DNA from: an uncultured Paracoccaceae bacterium
GTDB taxonomy: Bacteria > Pseudomonadota > Alphaproteobacteria > Rhodobacterales > Rhodobacteraceae
NCBI GenBank assembly: GCA_947492825.1
Contig: CANLNT010000001.1
Span: 558,001-622,000 of the forward strand
Length of the DNA: 64,000 bases
Reading direction: 5' to 3'
Shown here: positions 51,864 through 60,793 of the stretch, one piece after another
How the letters are laid out: every line of letters begins with the position of its first letter
Position numbering within the stretch: the first letter of the stretch is position 1
Notes under the pieces: model-generated
What the model saw: only the letters and a program-made list of their open reading frames with translations
Database searches by the model: none
What the model was told of the DNA's origin: nothing
Position numbers and translations under genes: made by a program

Positions 51864-54292
51864 TCCGCGGCCTCCAATGTCAAATCGGCAAGGGGTTGAT
51901 AGGTTGCGGCCCGGGTTTGAACGTGGTCGTCCCACGGATCGCGCCGGTAGATGGACTGCGACAGTTCAAACGCCGCGATCAGGCGGGCGCGTTCATCCGG
52001 GTCGGCGATCTTGTCCTGCACCCAATCCAGCCCCACCTTGGCGACCCATTTGTAGGGCCGGTCGAGGTATTTGGCGTTCTCGCGGTAAAGCTGAACAAAG
52101 GCGACGGTCACATCAATTGCCTCTTGTTCAGTTGGCACATCACACAGACGCTCGGTTTCTTTCAGATCCATGCCCGCGGCCCCGGCGACACCCACCTGAT
52201 AGCCACTGTCGACGCAAATAATCCCCACGTCCTTGCAGGTGGCCTCGGCGCAATTGCGCGGGCAGCCCGACACGGCCAGCTTGACCTTGTGCGGCGTCCA
52301 TGACCCCCACAGCGCCTGTTCCAGCTTGATGCCCAGCCCGGTGCTGTCTTGCGTGCCAAAGCGGCAGTGATCGGTGCCAACGCAGGTTTTGACCGTGCGC
52401 AGACCCTTGGCATAGGCGTGGCCCGACACCAGCCCGGCGCGGTTCAGATCGGACCAGATGGCGGGCAAATCCTCACCCTTCACGCCCAGCAGATCTATCC
52501 GCTGGCCGCCGGTAACCTTGACGGTGGGCACGTTGTATTTGTCCGCCGCATCGGCAATCGCGCGCAATTCGGACGGGTTGGTGATCCCGCCCCACATGCG
52601 CGGCACGACGCTGAACGTCCCATCCTTCTGAATGTTGGCGTGCTTGCGTTCATTCACGAACCGGCTTTGCGGATCGTCCTGATATTCAAGCGGCCAATCG
52701 GCCAGCAGATAGAAATTCACCGCCGGACGGCAGGTGGGACAGCCGTTGCGGGTCTTCCAGCCCAGCTCTTGCCAGACAGCATCCTGGCTTTTGAGTTCCT
52801 GGCTCTTGATCAGCCGCCGCACGTCTTCGTGGGTTAGATCGCAACAGCCACAGATCGGCTGCGCCGTCGGCATCTGAAAGGCGTCGCCCAGCGTGACCTG
52901 CAAGACCTGTTCGACCAGCCCGGTGCAGGTGCCGCATGACGCGCTGGCCTTGGTGGTCGCGCGCACGGCGGCCAGATCGGTGGCACCATTTGCGATGGCG
53001 TCGGTGATGGTGGATTTGCAAATGCCGTTGCAGCCGCAAATTTCCGCCTCAGGCGGCAATGCTGCAACGGCTGAGAGCGGGTCCGCAGTATCGCCCCCCT
53101 GAAAGGCCGGACCGAAGATCAGCGTCTCGCGCATGTCATCGACCTCGGTGCCGTCCTTAATCAGCTGAAAGAACCAGTTGCCGTCGGCGGTATCGCCGTA
53201 CATTACCGCGCCGATCAGCCGGTCATCCGCGATCACAAGACGTTTGTAGATGCCCTTGGCCGGGTCGCGCAGCACGATGTCCTCCCGGCCTTCGTCATCG
53301 GCGAAATCGCCCGCGCTGAACAGATCACAGCCGGTCACCTTCAGCTTGGTCGCGGTGTCCTTGACTACAAAGGCATCCGCATCACCCATCAGCGTGCGCG
53401 CCAGCACCTTGGCCTGATCGTAAAGCGGTGCAACAAGCCCAAAAAGGTTGCCATCAAACTCGATACATTCGCCCACCGCAAAGACATCCGGGTCCGAAGT
53501 CTGCATCTGCGCCGTCACTTCAATGCCGCGCGCCACATCAAGGCCCGCGTCTGTTGCTAGCCGGGTTTCGGGGCGGATGCCCACGGCCATGACCACCAGA
53601 TCAGCGGGCAGGGTCTCGTCGTTCTCCAGCAGGACCGCCTCGGCGCGGCCGTCGCCGATGATCGCCTTGGTCGAGGCCTGGGTGCGGATCGTGATCCCGC
53701 GCTTTTCCAGATCGCGGCGCAAAAGGTAGCCCGCAGCCTCATCCAATTGCCGTTCCATCAGGTGACCCATCAGGTGCACCACGGTCACGTCCATGCCGCG
53801 CTCTGCCAGTCCGGCGGCGGCTTCCAACCCCAGCAACCCGCCGCCGATCACCACAGCCGTGCCGCCTTTGGCAGAAGCGTCGATCATCGCGTTGGTGTCG
53901 TCGAGGTCGCGGTATGTAATGACGCCGGGCAAGTCCTTGCCGGGCACCGGAATGATAAACGGGGCAGAGCCTGTGGCGATGATCAGCTTGTCATAGGGCA
54001 CATGGCCATTCTGGCCCTCGACCACCTTCATCTCGCGGTCGATCCGCACCACGTGTTCGCCGAACCTACAGGTCACGCCGTGGGTGGCGTACCAGTCATC
54101 ATCATGGGTGACGATGTCGGCATAGGTCTTTTCGCCCGACAACACCGGCGACAGCATGATGCGGTTGTAGTTGCCGCGTGCCTCGGCGTTGAAAAGCGTG
54201 ATGTCGTAGGCGTCGGGGGCCTGTTCGACCAGATGCTCGATGACCCGGCCAGAGGCCATGCCCGCACCGATAATGACCAATCTTTGCTTCAT
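51860..54292 (-). CDS. nirB: Nitrite reductase (NADH) large subunit
   Basis: The 810-residue enzyme reduces nitrite to ammonium with NADH. It has an FAD/NAD domain (LVIIGAGMASGRVIEHLVEQ; TAVVIGGGLLGLEAAAGLAE), two BFD-type [2Fe-2S] motifs (CGCNGICKSTITDAIANG, CGCCDLTHEDVRRLI), a ferredoxin-like half, and the siroheme/[4Fe-4S] region (TCVGTDHCRFGTQDS, SGCPRNCAEATCKDVG). ATG 54292 has GGAG at the right distance; GTG 54301 is an alternative that overlaps the nrtC stop. Confidence 0.95.
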   Translation of the reverse strand: MKQRLVIIGAGMASGRVIEHLVEQAPDAYDITLFNAEARGNYNRIMLSPVLSGEKTYADIVTHDDDWYATHGVTCRFGEHVVRIDREMKVVEGQNGHVPYDKLIIATGSAPFIIPVPGKDLPGVITYRDLDDTNAMIDASAKGGTAVVIGGGLLGLEAAAGLAERGMDVTVVHLMGHLMERQLDEAAGYLLRRDLEKRGITIRTQASTKAIIGDGRAEAVLLENDETLPADLVVMAVGIRPETRLATDAGLDVARGIEVTAQMQTSDPDVFAVGECIEFDGNLFGLVAPLYDQAKVLARTLMGDADAFVVKDTATKLKVTGCDLFSAGDFADDEGREDIVLRDPAKGIYKRLVIADDRLIGAVMYGDTADGNWFFQLIKDGTEVDDMRETLIFGPAFQGGDTADPLSAVAALPPEAEICGCNGICKSTITDAIANGATDLAAVRATTKASASCGTCTGLVEQVLQVTLGDAFQMPTAQPICGCCDLTHEDVRRLIKSQELKSQDAVWQELGWKTRNGCPTCRPAVNFYLLADWPLEYQDDPQSRFVNERKHANIQKDGTFSVVPRMWGGITNPSELRAIADAADKYNVPTVKVTGGQRIDLLGVKGEDLPAIWSDLNRAGLVSGHAYAKGLRTVKTCVGTDHCRFGTQDSTGLGIKLEQALWGSWTPHKVKLAVSGCPRNCAEATCKDVGIICVDSGYQVGVAGAAGMDLKETERLCDVPTEQEAIDVTVAFVQLYRENAKYLDRPYKWVAKVGLDWVQDKIADPDERARLIAAFELSQSIYRRDPWDDHVQTRAATYQPLADLTLEAAE

Positions 54293-54297
54293 GTTGT

Positions 54298-55962
54298 TCA
54301 CTCCGCTGCGATGCTTGTGGGTTTCGGTTTCGGTTGCGCGCCGTGCTCGTATTCCTCAAGGAAATCAAGCACCTCTTGCCGGTAGTTGTAGTAGTCTGGA
54401 TGCGCCAGAAGCGCCTTGCGGGTGCGTGGGCGCGGTAGATCGACCTTTGTGATCTTGCCGATGGTGGCCTGCGGGCCGTTGGTCATCATCACCACGCGGT
54501 CGGCCAGCAAGATCGCCTCATCCACATCATGAGTCACACAGATTGCGGTCACCTTGGTGCGGGACCAGACCTCCATCAGGACCTCTTGCAGCTCCCACCG
54601 GGTCAGGCTGTCGAGCATTCCGAAGGGTTCGTCCAGCAACAGCAGTTTCGGCGACAGCGCAAAAGCGCGCGCGATGCCGACGCGCTGCTGCATCCCGTTG
54701 GACAGATCCAGCGCGGGCTTGTGCATGGCGTCAGCAAGGCCGACCCGTTCAAGGTAGTATTCCACCACATCCTGCCGCTCTGCCTGACTGGCGCGGGGGT
54801 AGACCTTGTCGACCCCGATGGCCACGTTTTCGCGCGCGGTCAGCCAGGGGAAGAGGTTGGGCGACTGGAACACAACCGCCCGTTCGGGGTCTGCCCCTTC
54901 AACGTGGCGGCCATCGAGCTTGATCGCCCCCTTGCTGATCGGGTTCAGTCCTGCGGCCATGGTCAGCACGGTGGATTTGCCGCAGCCCGAGTGTCCGATC
55001 AGGCTGATGAATTCGCCGCGATCCACCTTGAGGTCAAAATCCTCGACCACGGTCAGCGGGCCCTTGGGGGTGGGGTAGACCTTGTGCAACTGGCTGAAAT
55101 CCAGAAACCTGTTGTCGATCAGCCCGTCTTGCGCGTCTTTGACCGCTGCCGGGATGCCGTGGATCGGTGTGACGTCGGGCAGCAGGCGGGTGCCTTCGAC
55201 CTTGGCCTCGATACCCACATCCATCAGGTATTTTGTCACCTCCGCGCGCAACTGCTTGAAGGTTTCGTTTGTGTTCATTTCCATCCGGTCGCGCGGGCGT
55301 GGGATGGTCACGTTGAATTCTTCGCCCAAGGTCCCATCAGGGTTCAGCGCAATGATCCGGTCGGCCAGAATGATCGCTTCGTCGACGTCATTGGTGATCA
55401 GCACGCAGGTTTTCTTGTCAGCCTCCCAGATTCCCTCGATCTCGTCGGCCAGATTGGCGCGGGTCAGCGCATCAAGCGCCGACAGCGGCTCATCCAGCAG
55501 CAGCATCTCGGGGTTCATCGCCAGCGCGCGGGCCACGTTGACCCGCTGGCGCATCCCGCCCGACAGTTCCGCCGGGCGACGGCTGGCGGCGTGCGACAGG
55601 CCCACCATATCGACGAAATGCGCGACTTTTTCGGCCTTTTCCGCCTTGGGCAGACCGGGATAGACCGTGTCCACAGCCAAGGCCACATTGCCGGTCACCG
55701 TCAGCCAAGGCATCAGTGAATAGCTTTGAAAGATCACACCGCGTTCGGGGCTTGGTTCCTTGATCGGCTTGCCTTTGAAGATGACGTTGCCCTTTGTCGG
55801 GGCCTCAAGCCCCGCCATCAGGTTGATCAGTGTGGTCTTGCCGGTCCCGGAAAAGCCCAGCAGCACCAGAAACTCGCCTTCTTGCACATCCAGGTTGATG
55901 TCGCGCAGAACCGGCGTGTCGCCATAGCTCTTGCAGACATTTTCAAACGTCAGAATACCCAT
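54298..55962 (-). CDS. nrtC: Nitrate ABC transporter, fused double ATP-binding protein
   Basis: At 554 residues it holds two ABC domains. Domain 1 has Walker A GFSGTGKTT, signature LSGGMRQR, Walker B MLLLDEP, and an H-loop reading TNDVDEA, where Asn replaces His. Domain 2 has GHSGCGKST, LSNGMQQR, KLLLLDEPFG and a normal THDVDEA. Thus one composite ATP site looks degenerate. It would power NrtB for nitrate/nitrite uptake. A linker (MEMNTNETFKQLRAEVTKYL) joins the domains. Confidence 0.9.
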   Translation of the reverse strand: MGILTFENVCKSYGDTPVLRDINLDVQEGEFLVLLGFSGTGKTTLINLMAGLEAPTKGNVIFKGKPIKEPSPERGVIFQSYSLMPWLTVTGNVALAVDTVYPGLPKAEKAEKVAHFVDMVGLSHAASRRPAELSGGMRQRVNVARALAMNPEMLLLDEPLSALDALTRANLADEIEGIWEADKKTCVLITNDVDEAIILADRIIALNPDGTLGEEFNVTIPRPRDRMEMNTNETFKQLRAEVTKYLMDVGIEAKVEGTRLLPDVTPIHGIPAAVKDAQDGLIDNRFLDFSQLHKVYPTPKGPLTVVEDFDLKVDRGEFISLIGHSGCGKSTVLTMAAGLNPISKGAIKLDGRHVEGADPERAVVFQSPNLFPWLTARENVAIGVDKVYPRASQAERQDVVEYYLERVGLADAMHKPALDLSNGMQQRVGIARAFALSPKLLLLDEPFGMLDSLTRWELQEVLMEVWSRTKVTAICVTHDVDEAILLADRVVMMTNGPQATIGKITKVDLPRPRTRKALLAHPDYYNYRQEVLDFLEEYEHGAQPKPKPTSIAAE

Positions 55963-55967
55963 GTCGA

Positions 55968-57044
55968 TTACCGGTTATTCGTGAAGGTGAAAAGCGACTG
56001 CAGCGCATACATCACGCGGTCCAGCATGAAGCCGATCACGCCGATGGTCAGCACCGCCACCATGATCTTGGCCAACGAGCTTGAGGACCCGTTCTGGAAT
56101 TCGTCCCAGACGAATTTACCAAGGCCGGGGTTCTGCGCCAGCATCTCGGCGGCGATCAACACCATCCAGCCCACACCCAGCGACAGGCGCAACCCGGTAA
56201 AGATCAGCGGCAGGGCAGAGGGCAGGACCAGCTTGGTGATTTTGGTCCATGTGTTCATCTTCAAGACCTTGGAGACATTGACCAGATCCTTGTCGATGCT
56301 GCTGACACCCAGAGCGGTGTTAATCAGCGTTGGCCAGAGAGAGCAGAGCGTCACCGTGATGGCCGAGGTCAGAAAGCTTTTGGCGAACCAGCCGTCAGAG
56401 TTTGTGTAGACCGCCGAGACCACCATTGTGACAATTGGCAGCCAAGCCAGCGGTGAGACGGGCTTGAAGATCTGGATGATCGGGTTCAGCGCGGCGTTTG
56501 CAGTGGGCGACAGGCCCGCGGCAATGCCCAAAGGGATCGCAACCGCGCTGGCGATCAGAAAGCCAAAGAAGACTGTCTGGATCGAGGTCCAAATCTGGCT
56601 GTAGTAACTTGGCGCGCCGGTATAGGCGCGTTCGACGGGCTCTTTGCCCTGCTCAGCCCGCTTTTCATTCAGCGTGGCCAGTTGTGTTTCAAACTTTGTC
56701 CGGCTTTCCGCCTTGGCCTGCGCGTCTTCGTGCAGGGTGACCGCTTCGGCCCAGACCTGTCCCGGTCCGGGGATCGCCCCAAGTGAGGTTTGCACCGTGG
56801 GGGCCAGCGTGGCCCAAAGGGTCAGGAACGCGGCAATCGCCAACAAAGGCACCCCTAGCAAGCGCCAGATATCGCCCATCTGCGCGCGCGGGTTGTCGCC
56901 CGCTGCGGCTTTTAGGATCGGTGTCAGCCAGGCCAGGCCCAACACCTGAAACCATTTGTCGGCGGTGTTGATCCGGGTGAAAAGCCGGGCGCGGCGCGCC
57001 TCTTTGGCGGCCTCTGCGGCGAAATTGGGGTCTGCGGTGCTCAT
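55968..57044 (-). CDS. nrtB: Nitrate ABC transporter permease
   Basis: The 358-residue inner-membrane protein has a long N-terminal cytoplasmic and linker region with Gln/Glu-rich segments (KFETQLATLNEKRAEQGKEP), which is longer than in NrtB of cyanobacteria. A core of about six helices carries the coupling motif (AAEMLAQNPGLGKFVWDEFQ) near residue 310. It forms the channel for the NrtC ATPase. ATG 57044 has AGGAGA upstream. It is separated from nrtA by a strong hairpin. Confidence 0.92.
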   Translation of the reverse strand: MSTADPNFAAEAAKEARRARLFTRINTADKWFQVLGLAWLTPILKAAAGDNPRAQMGDIWRLLGVPLLAIAAFLTLWATLAPTVQTSLGAIPGPGQVWAEAVTLHEDAQAKAESRTKFETQLATLNEKRAEQGKEPVERAYTGAPSYYSQIWTSIQTVFFGFLIASAVAIPLGIAAGLSPTANAALNPIIQIFKPVSPLAWLPIVTMVVSAVYTNSDGWFAKSFLTSAITVTLCSLWPTLINTALGVSSIDKDLVNVSKVLKMNTWTKITKLVLPSALPLIFTGLRLSLGVGWMVLIAAEMLAQNPGLGKFVWDEFQNGSSSSLAKIMVAVLTIGVIGFMLDRVMYALQSLFTFTNNR

Positions 57045-57069
57045 GTGCCTGTCTCCTGGGGGATGGGTC

Positions 57070-57097
57070 GTGCGAGGCGGCATCTGCCGCCCCGCAC
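57070..57097 (-). terminator. Strong hairpin between nrtA and nrtB
   Basis: Arms GTGCG/CGCAC and GGCGGC/GCCGCC form an 11-pair stem with one mismatch and a four-base loop, just after the nrtA stop. No T-run follows, so it more likely stabilises the nrtA mRNA 3' end, raising binding protein relative to permease, than terminates. Confidence 0.55.
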
Positions 57098-57106
57098 CTC
57101 GGGGCC

Positions 57107-58474
57107 TTAGCCCTGAACTTCGTCGCCAACGACGATCTGCGCGCCCTTCAAGCCAATCGGCAGGCTTTCAAGATAGGCGTTGGGGGACCGGCCATCGTAG
57201 GGGATGCCATCAATAATGTCGGCGGCAGGTGTCGGCGCTTTGAAGCCGTCACTGTCCCATGGAAAGTCTTCGGCATTCGCCAGACCTTCATCAACCAGCG
57301 ACTTGGCCGCATCCAGATAGATGTCCGGGCGGTAAACGCGGGCCGCGACGTCCTTGTACCACTCGTCTGTCTGCGGCTCTGCGATCTGACCCCAGCGGCG
57401 CATCTGGGTCAGGTACCAGATCGCGTCAGAGTAATAGGGATAGGTCGCATTGTAGCGGAAGAAGACGTTGAAATCGGGGATGTCGCGCTTGTCGCCCTTC
57501 TCGAACTCGAAAAAGCCGGTCATCGAGTTTGCGATCACGTCGTAATCGGCGCCGACATATTCCGCCCGGCTCAGGATCTCGACCGCCTCGGGGCGGTTGG
57601 CGTTGTCGTTTTCATCCAGCCACATCGCGGCCCGGATCAGGGCGCGGACCACCGCCTTGGTGGTGTTGGGGTTGGCCTCTGCGAATTCCTCTGTGATGCC
57701 GAACACCTTTTCGGGGTTGTTCTTCCACAGCTGGTAGTCGGTGATCACCGGCACACCGATACCCTTGAACACCGCCTGCTGGTTCCACGGTTCACCCACG
57801 CAGTAGCCGTGGATCGTGCCTGCATCCAAGGTGGCGGGCATTTGCGGCGGCGGCGTCACCGACAGGAAAACGTCCGCACCGATCTGGCCAGAGATATTTT
57901 CGGGGCTGTAGTAGCCGGGGCTGATCCCGCCGGCTGCCAGCCAATAGCGCAGTTCGTAGTTATGGGTCGACACCGGGAAGACCATGCCCATGTTGAATGG
58001 CTCGCCACGGGCGTTGAAGTCTTCGATCACGGGCACCAGTGCCTCGGCGCTAATCGGATGCTGCGGGCGGCCATCGTCCATGCTGGGGATATGCGGGCGC
58101 ATCATGTCCCAGACTTCGTTGGATACGGTGATCCCGTTTCCATTCAGGTCCATCGAGAACGGCGTGACAATCGCCGCTTCGGTGCCATAGCCGATGGTCG
58201 CGGCCAGCGGTTGGCCGGCCAGCATATGCGCGCCGTCCAGCTGCCCGTCGATTACACCGTCCAGCAGTACCTTCCAGTTGGCCTGCGCTTCGAGCGTTAC
58301 AAACAGACCTTCGTCCAGAAAGTAACCCTGCTCATAAGCGACCGCCAGCGGTGCCATATCCGTCAGCTTGATAAAGCCAAACGTCAGCTCGTCCTTTTCA
58401 AGATCCAACAGCTCGGCCATCGCCGGACTGGCAAGGGCGGTGCTGGCCGCAAGAGCAAAGATAAGTTTCTTCAT
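57107..58474 (-). CDS. nrtA: Nitrate/nitrite ABC transporter substrate-binding protein
   Basis: The 455-residue periplasmic binding protein starts with a signal peptide ([19 protein letters not shown], cleavage near residue 20). The CmpA/NrtA domain follows ([40 protein letters not shown]). The ligand pocket motifs [20 protein letters not shown] and EPWNQQAVF are present. It delivers nitrate to NrtBC and is the first structural gene behind the regulatory leader. Confidence 0.93.
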   Translation of the reverse strand: MKKLIFALAASTALASPAMAELLDLEKDELTFGFIKLTDMAPLAVAYEQGYFLDEGLFVTLEAQANWKVLLDGVIDGQLDGAHMLAGQPLAATIGYGTEAAIVTPFSMDLNGNGITVSNEVWDMMRPHIPSMDDGRPQHPISAEALVPVIEDFNARGEPFNMGMVFPVSTHNYELRYWLAAGGISPGYYSPENISGQIGADVFLSVTPPPQMPATLDAGTIHGYCVGEPWNQQAVFKGIGVPVITDYQLWKNNPEKVFGITEEFAEANPNTTKAVVRALIRAAMWLDENDNANRPEAVEILSRAEYVGADYDVIANSMTGFFEFEKGDKRDIPDFNVFFRYNATYPYYSDAIWYLTQMRRWGQIAEPQTDEWYKDVAARVYRPDIYLDAAKSLVDEGLANAEDFPWDSDGFKAPTPAADIIDGIPYDGRSPNAYLESLPIGLKGAQIVVGDEVQG

Positions 58475-58529
58475 TGTTATTCCTTTCCAAAACGCCCGGC
58501 GGGGGAGGAGAACCGCCAAAGGCCAAAAC

Positions 58530-58582
58530 AAAAAAGGCCGACCACTGACCGCCGAAGACTTCGGCAGAAAGTGAGCGACCTT
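58530..58582 (-). terminator. Leader terminator in front of nrtA, exclusive with P2
   Basis: On the minus strand, 13-base arms (58582-58570 and 58546-58534) pair with one mismatch and two wobbles and run straight into six T (58535-58530). A nested hairpin (TGCCGAA/TTCGGCG) fills the loop. The 5' arm uses the loop and 3' stem of hairpin P2, so terminator and P2 cannot coexist. Confidence 0.75.
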
Positions 58583-58587
58583 GCTCA
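58572..58587 (-). promoter_or_regulatory. ANTAR target hairpin P2 of the nrtA leader
   Basis: TGAGC-AAGGTC-GCTCA: perfect five-base stem with hexaloop AAGGTC, A at position 1 and G at position 4, the ANTAR-binding consensus. It overlaps the terminator arm. Confidence 0.8.
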
Positions 58588-58616
58588 GACATTCCCATGC
58601 GAGGGAGGTGCAGGGC

Positions 58617-58636
58617 GATCCACCCCGTTGTGGACC
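58617..58636 (-). promoter_or_regulatory. ANTAR target hairpin P1 of the nrtA leader
   Basis: GGTCCAC-AACGGG-GTGGATC: seven-pair stem (one wobble) with hexaloop AACGGG, again A1 and G4. P1 and P2 are 29 bases apart. I see no clear promoter boxes between nasS and P1. Confidence 0.8.
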
Positions 58637-58725
58637 CTTGAACCGATCATGCGGCGGTGCAGCATTGGCGAAAACCGCAAACCCGGCGATCAGCGGTGCC
58701 GGGTTGGGTGATCGGGGCGAGCTGC

Positions 58726-59913
58726 CTAGAAATTCATCACTTCGTCCGCAGTTGGATCAAAAATCCGGCCATCAAAGAACTGATCTGGCAGCAGCGTCAG
58801 CGCGCCACCTGCCGATGCAACCGGTGTGGCGCGTCGAATCGCGCCTTCGACCTTTTGGGATGCGCCCGGCAGATCAATGCCGTCAGCCCCCAGATGCATC
58901 CGGTGCAAATCCGCGCGAAAGACCTGTGCTGCGGCGCCGAGGTCGGTATCCCGCGGCACCCCATGCCGTGCGGCCAGTTGCCCGGCGATCCATTGCGCCT
59001 GACTGCGCCATGGAAATGTCGCGGCCCCGTGGTGAAAGGCGACAAAACGGTCCACCTGGCGAAGGTCGCCGCGCGCGGTGACCGTCAGATGGCCCGACAG
59101 CGCCCGGTCAATCAATTCCGCAGGGACATCGAGATAGGCTTTGCGCGACAGGATTTCGCCCGCCATCGCCCGCGCCTCTGGCTGGCCCAGCCAGCGCCCG
59201 GCCCGCCAAGTGGCGCGCATCAGTCGGCCCAGCAGGTCTGGCTCTGTTTCGGCCCAGCCGGTGCGCACGGCCAGCACCTTTTCAGGGGCAAACTGCCAGA
59301 TCGCACTGCCCGGCAGCACCAACGCGCCCGCACCCTGTTCAACCGCGACCGATCCCCATGGTTCACCCACGCAAAAGGCGTCCACGTCGCCTGCGGCCAA
59401 TGCGCTGGCCATCAGGGGCGGCGGCACAGTGCGGATTTCGATACCGCGTGCGCCAAGGGCGGTGGCATTGGCCCAATAGCCCAGCAGGGCCACATGCATC
59501 GAAAACGGAAACGGGACACCAAAGACGATGGGCCGGTCACAGACCCGCGCCAAAGCCTCTGCCGCGGCAACGGGATCGGTGAAGTCAAAGGTATAGCCAT
59601 CGGCGCGCAGCCGGTTTTCCAGCGGTTTGCCCACGCCAACCACATTGCCATTGACCGACAGGACCGACACCGCCGACAGCGCGGTGGCAACGCCGCCAAG
59701 CCCCATCGCCATCGCCACCGGCACGGGCGACAACATATGTGCGGCATCCACCCGGCCAAAGGCCAGCATGTCGCGGACCGATGACCATGACGGTGCGGCG
59801 ATCAAATCAAGGGCGATGCCCTCGGCGGCGGCAAATCCCATTTCCTGAGCGATGATCAGCGGGGCCGCATCAACCAGCGGTACATAGGCGGTGGGCACGG
59901 TGACAAGCTTCAT
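58726..59913 (-). CDS. nasS: NasS-type nitrate sensor protein
   Basis: The 395-residue protein is a CmpA/NrtA-like binding protein without a signal peptide (starts [20 protein letters not shown]). It therefore stays in the cytoplasm, as NasS does. The pocket motifs [20 protein letters not shown] and [10 protein letters not shown] parallel NrtA. In known systems NasS holds NasT when nitrate is absent and frees it when nitrate binds. It overlaps nasT by four bases. Confidence 0.9.
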   Translation of the reverse strand: MKLVTVPTAYVPLVDAAPLIIAQEMGFAAAEGIALDLIAAPSWSSVRDMLAFGRVDAAHMLSPVPVAMAMGLGGVATALSAVSVLSVNGNVVGVGKPLENRLRADGYTFDFTDPVAAAEALARVCDRPIVFGVPFPFSMHVALLGYWANATALGARGIEIRTVPPPLMASALAAGDVDAFCVGEPWGSVAVEQGAGALVLPGSAIWQFAPEKVLAVRTGWAETEPDLLGRLMRATWRAGRWLGQPEARAMAGEILSRKAYLDVPAELIDRALSGHLTVTARGDLRQVDRFVAFHHGAATFPWRSQAQWIAGQLAARHGVPRDTDLGAAAQVFRADLHRMHLGADGIDLPGASQKVEGAIRRATPVASAGGALTLLPDQFFDGRIFDPTADEVMNF

Positions 59914-60494
59914 CCCAGCAGCCCCGATGCGGTCACCAAGGCCTCGGCCACATCTGCCACGCGGCGGCCCTGATCCATCGCAGTTTTGCGCAGCAGGGCA
60001 TAGGCCGCGTCTTCATCAATGCCGCGCGCCTTCATCAGTACGCCCTTGGCGCGGTCAATGACTTTGCGTTCCTGCAAGGCACGGCGCGTCTCGGCCAACT
60101 CATCGCGCATCTGGCGCACCATCGCAAAACGCGCAATTGCCGTGTCGATCACCGGTTTCAGCCGTTCCGGCGACAGCCCGTTGACCACATAAGCCGACAC
60201 GCCCGCCTCAATCGCGGCCTGCGCCAGCCCGCCTGCCGCCTCAGAGACGAACATCGCCACCGGCCGGTCCAGCGGGCCAGAGGCGAGGGTCAGTTCCTCC
60301 ATCATGTCGCGGGTCGGGTTGTCGATGTCGATCAGCACGATATCGGGCGCATGTTGAGCGATCTTGCGCGCCAGCCCGCTTGAGCCGCCGATCACATGCA
60401 CCTCGCAGGGGCTGGCGTCTTTCAGCGCATCCACAATGGCAATCGCGCGGTTGCGGTCTTCCTCGACAACAACAATGGTCAGTATCTTTGACAT
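59910..60494 (-). CDS. nasT: NasT-type ANTAR antiterminator
   Basis: The 194-residue protein has an N-terminal receiver-like domain (ILTIVVVEEDRNRAIAIVDA; IVLIDIDNPTRD) and a C-terminal ANTAR RNA-binding domain (LQERKVIDRAKGVLMKARGI, DEDAAYALLRKTAMDQGRRV). It binds paired hexaloop hairpins and blocks terminators. ATG 60494 is chosen; an upstream extension has no receiver pattern. It is the first gene of the nitrate cluster. Confidence 0.92.
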   Translation of the reverse strand: MSKILTIVVVEEDRNRAIAIVDALKDASPCEVHVIGGSSGLARKIAQHAPDIVLIDIDNPTRDMMEELTLASGPLDRPVAMFVSEAAGGLAQAAIEAGVSAYVVNGLSPERLKPVIDTAIARFAMVRQMRDELAETRRALQERKVIDRAKGVLMKARGIDEDAAYALLRKTAMDQGRRVADVAEALVTASGLLG

Positions 60495-60793
60495 GAAAAG
60501 GGGGATGCAACAGCGCCACACGGGGCGCAACGCGCAGGCGTGCCGCGGCGCAGCAAAGGACAAAGCGTTGAATGATTGCCTCAAAATTCAGCGTGCCCGC
60601 CTAACGAACCGGCGCCGCGCGCACCGCCAAGGGGTTCAGTTCCATGCCGGGCTTGGCATTTTTCGTCTATATGGCCGCTGCCAAAGTCATGGATTCACGC
60701 CTTGCTTTGCAGCCGATTCCACTCAACACTTCAACGATATTTGGGTTTTTGGCCTCTTCAGAGGCATTTGCTGTGATTTTGGAGGGTTATTGA
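60495..60793. other. Gene-free control region between nasT and a divergent gene
   Basis: This 299-base stretch between the divergent starts of nasT and the gene at 60794 presumably holds both promoters. I see no gene or clear ANTAR hairpin pair in it. A GGAGG ribosome site belongs to the right-hand gene. Confidence 0.4.

Noticed and set aside
58657-59784. Plus-strand 375-residue frame
   Set aside because: Antisense to nasS, which has clear CmpA/NrtA motifs; the frame has none.
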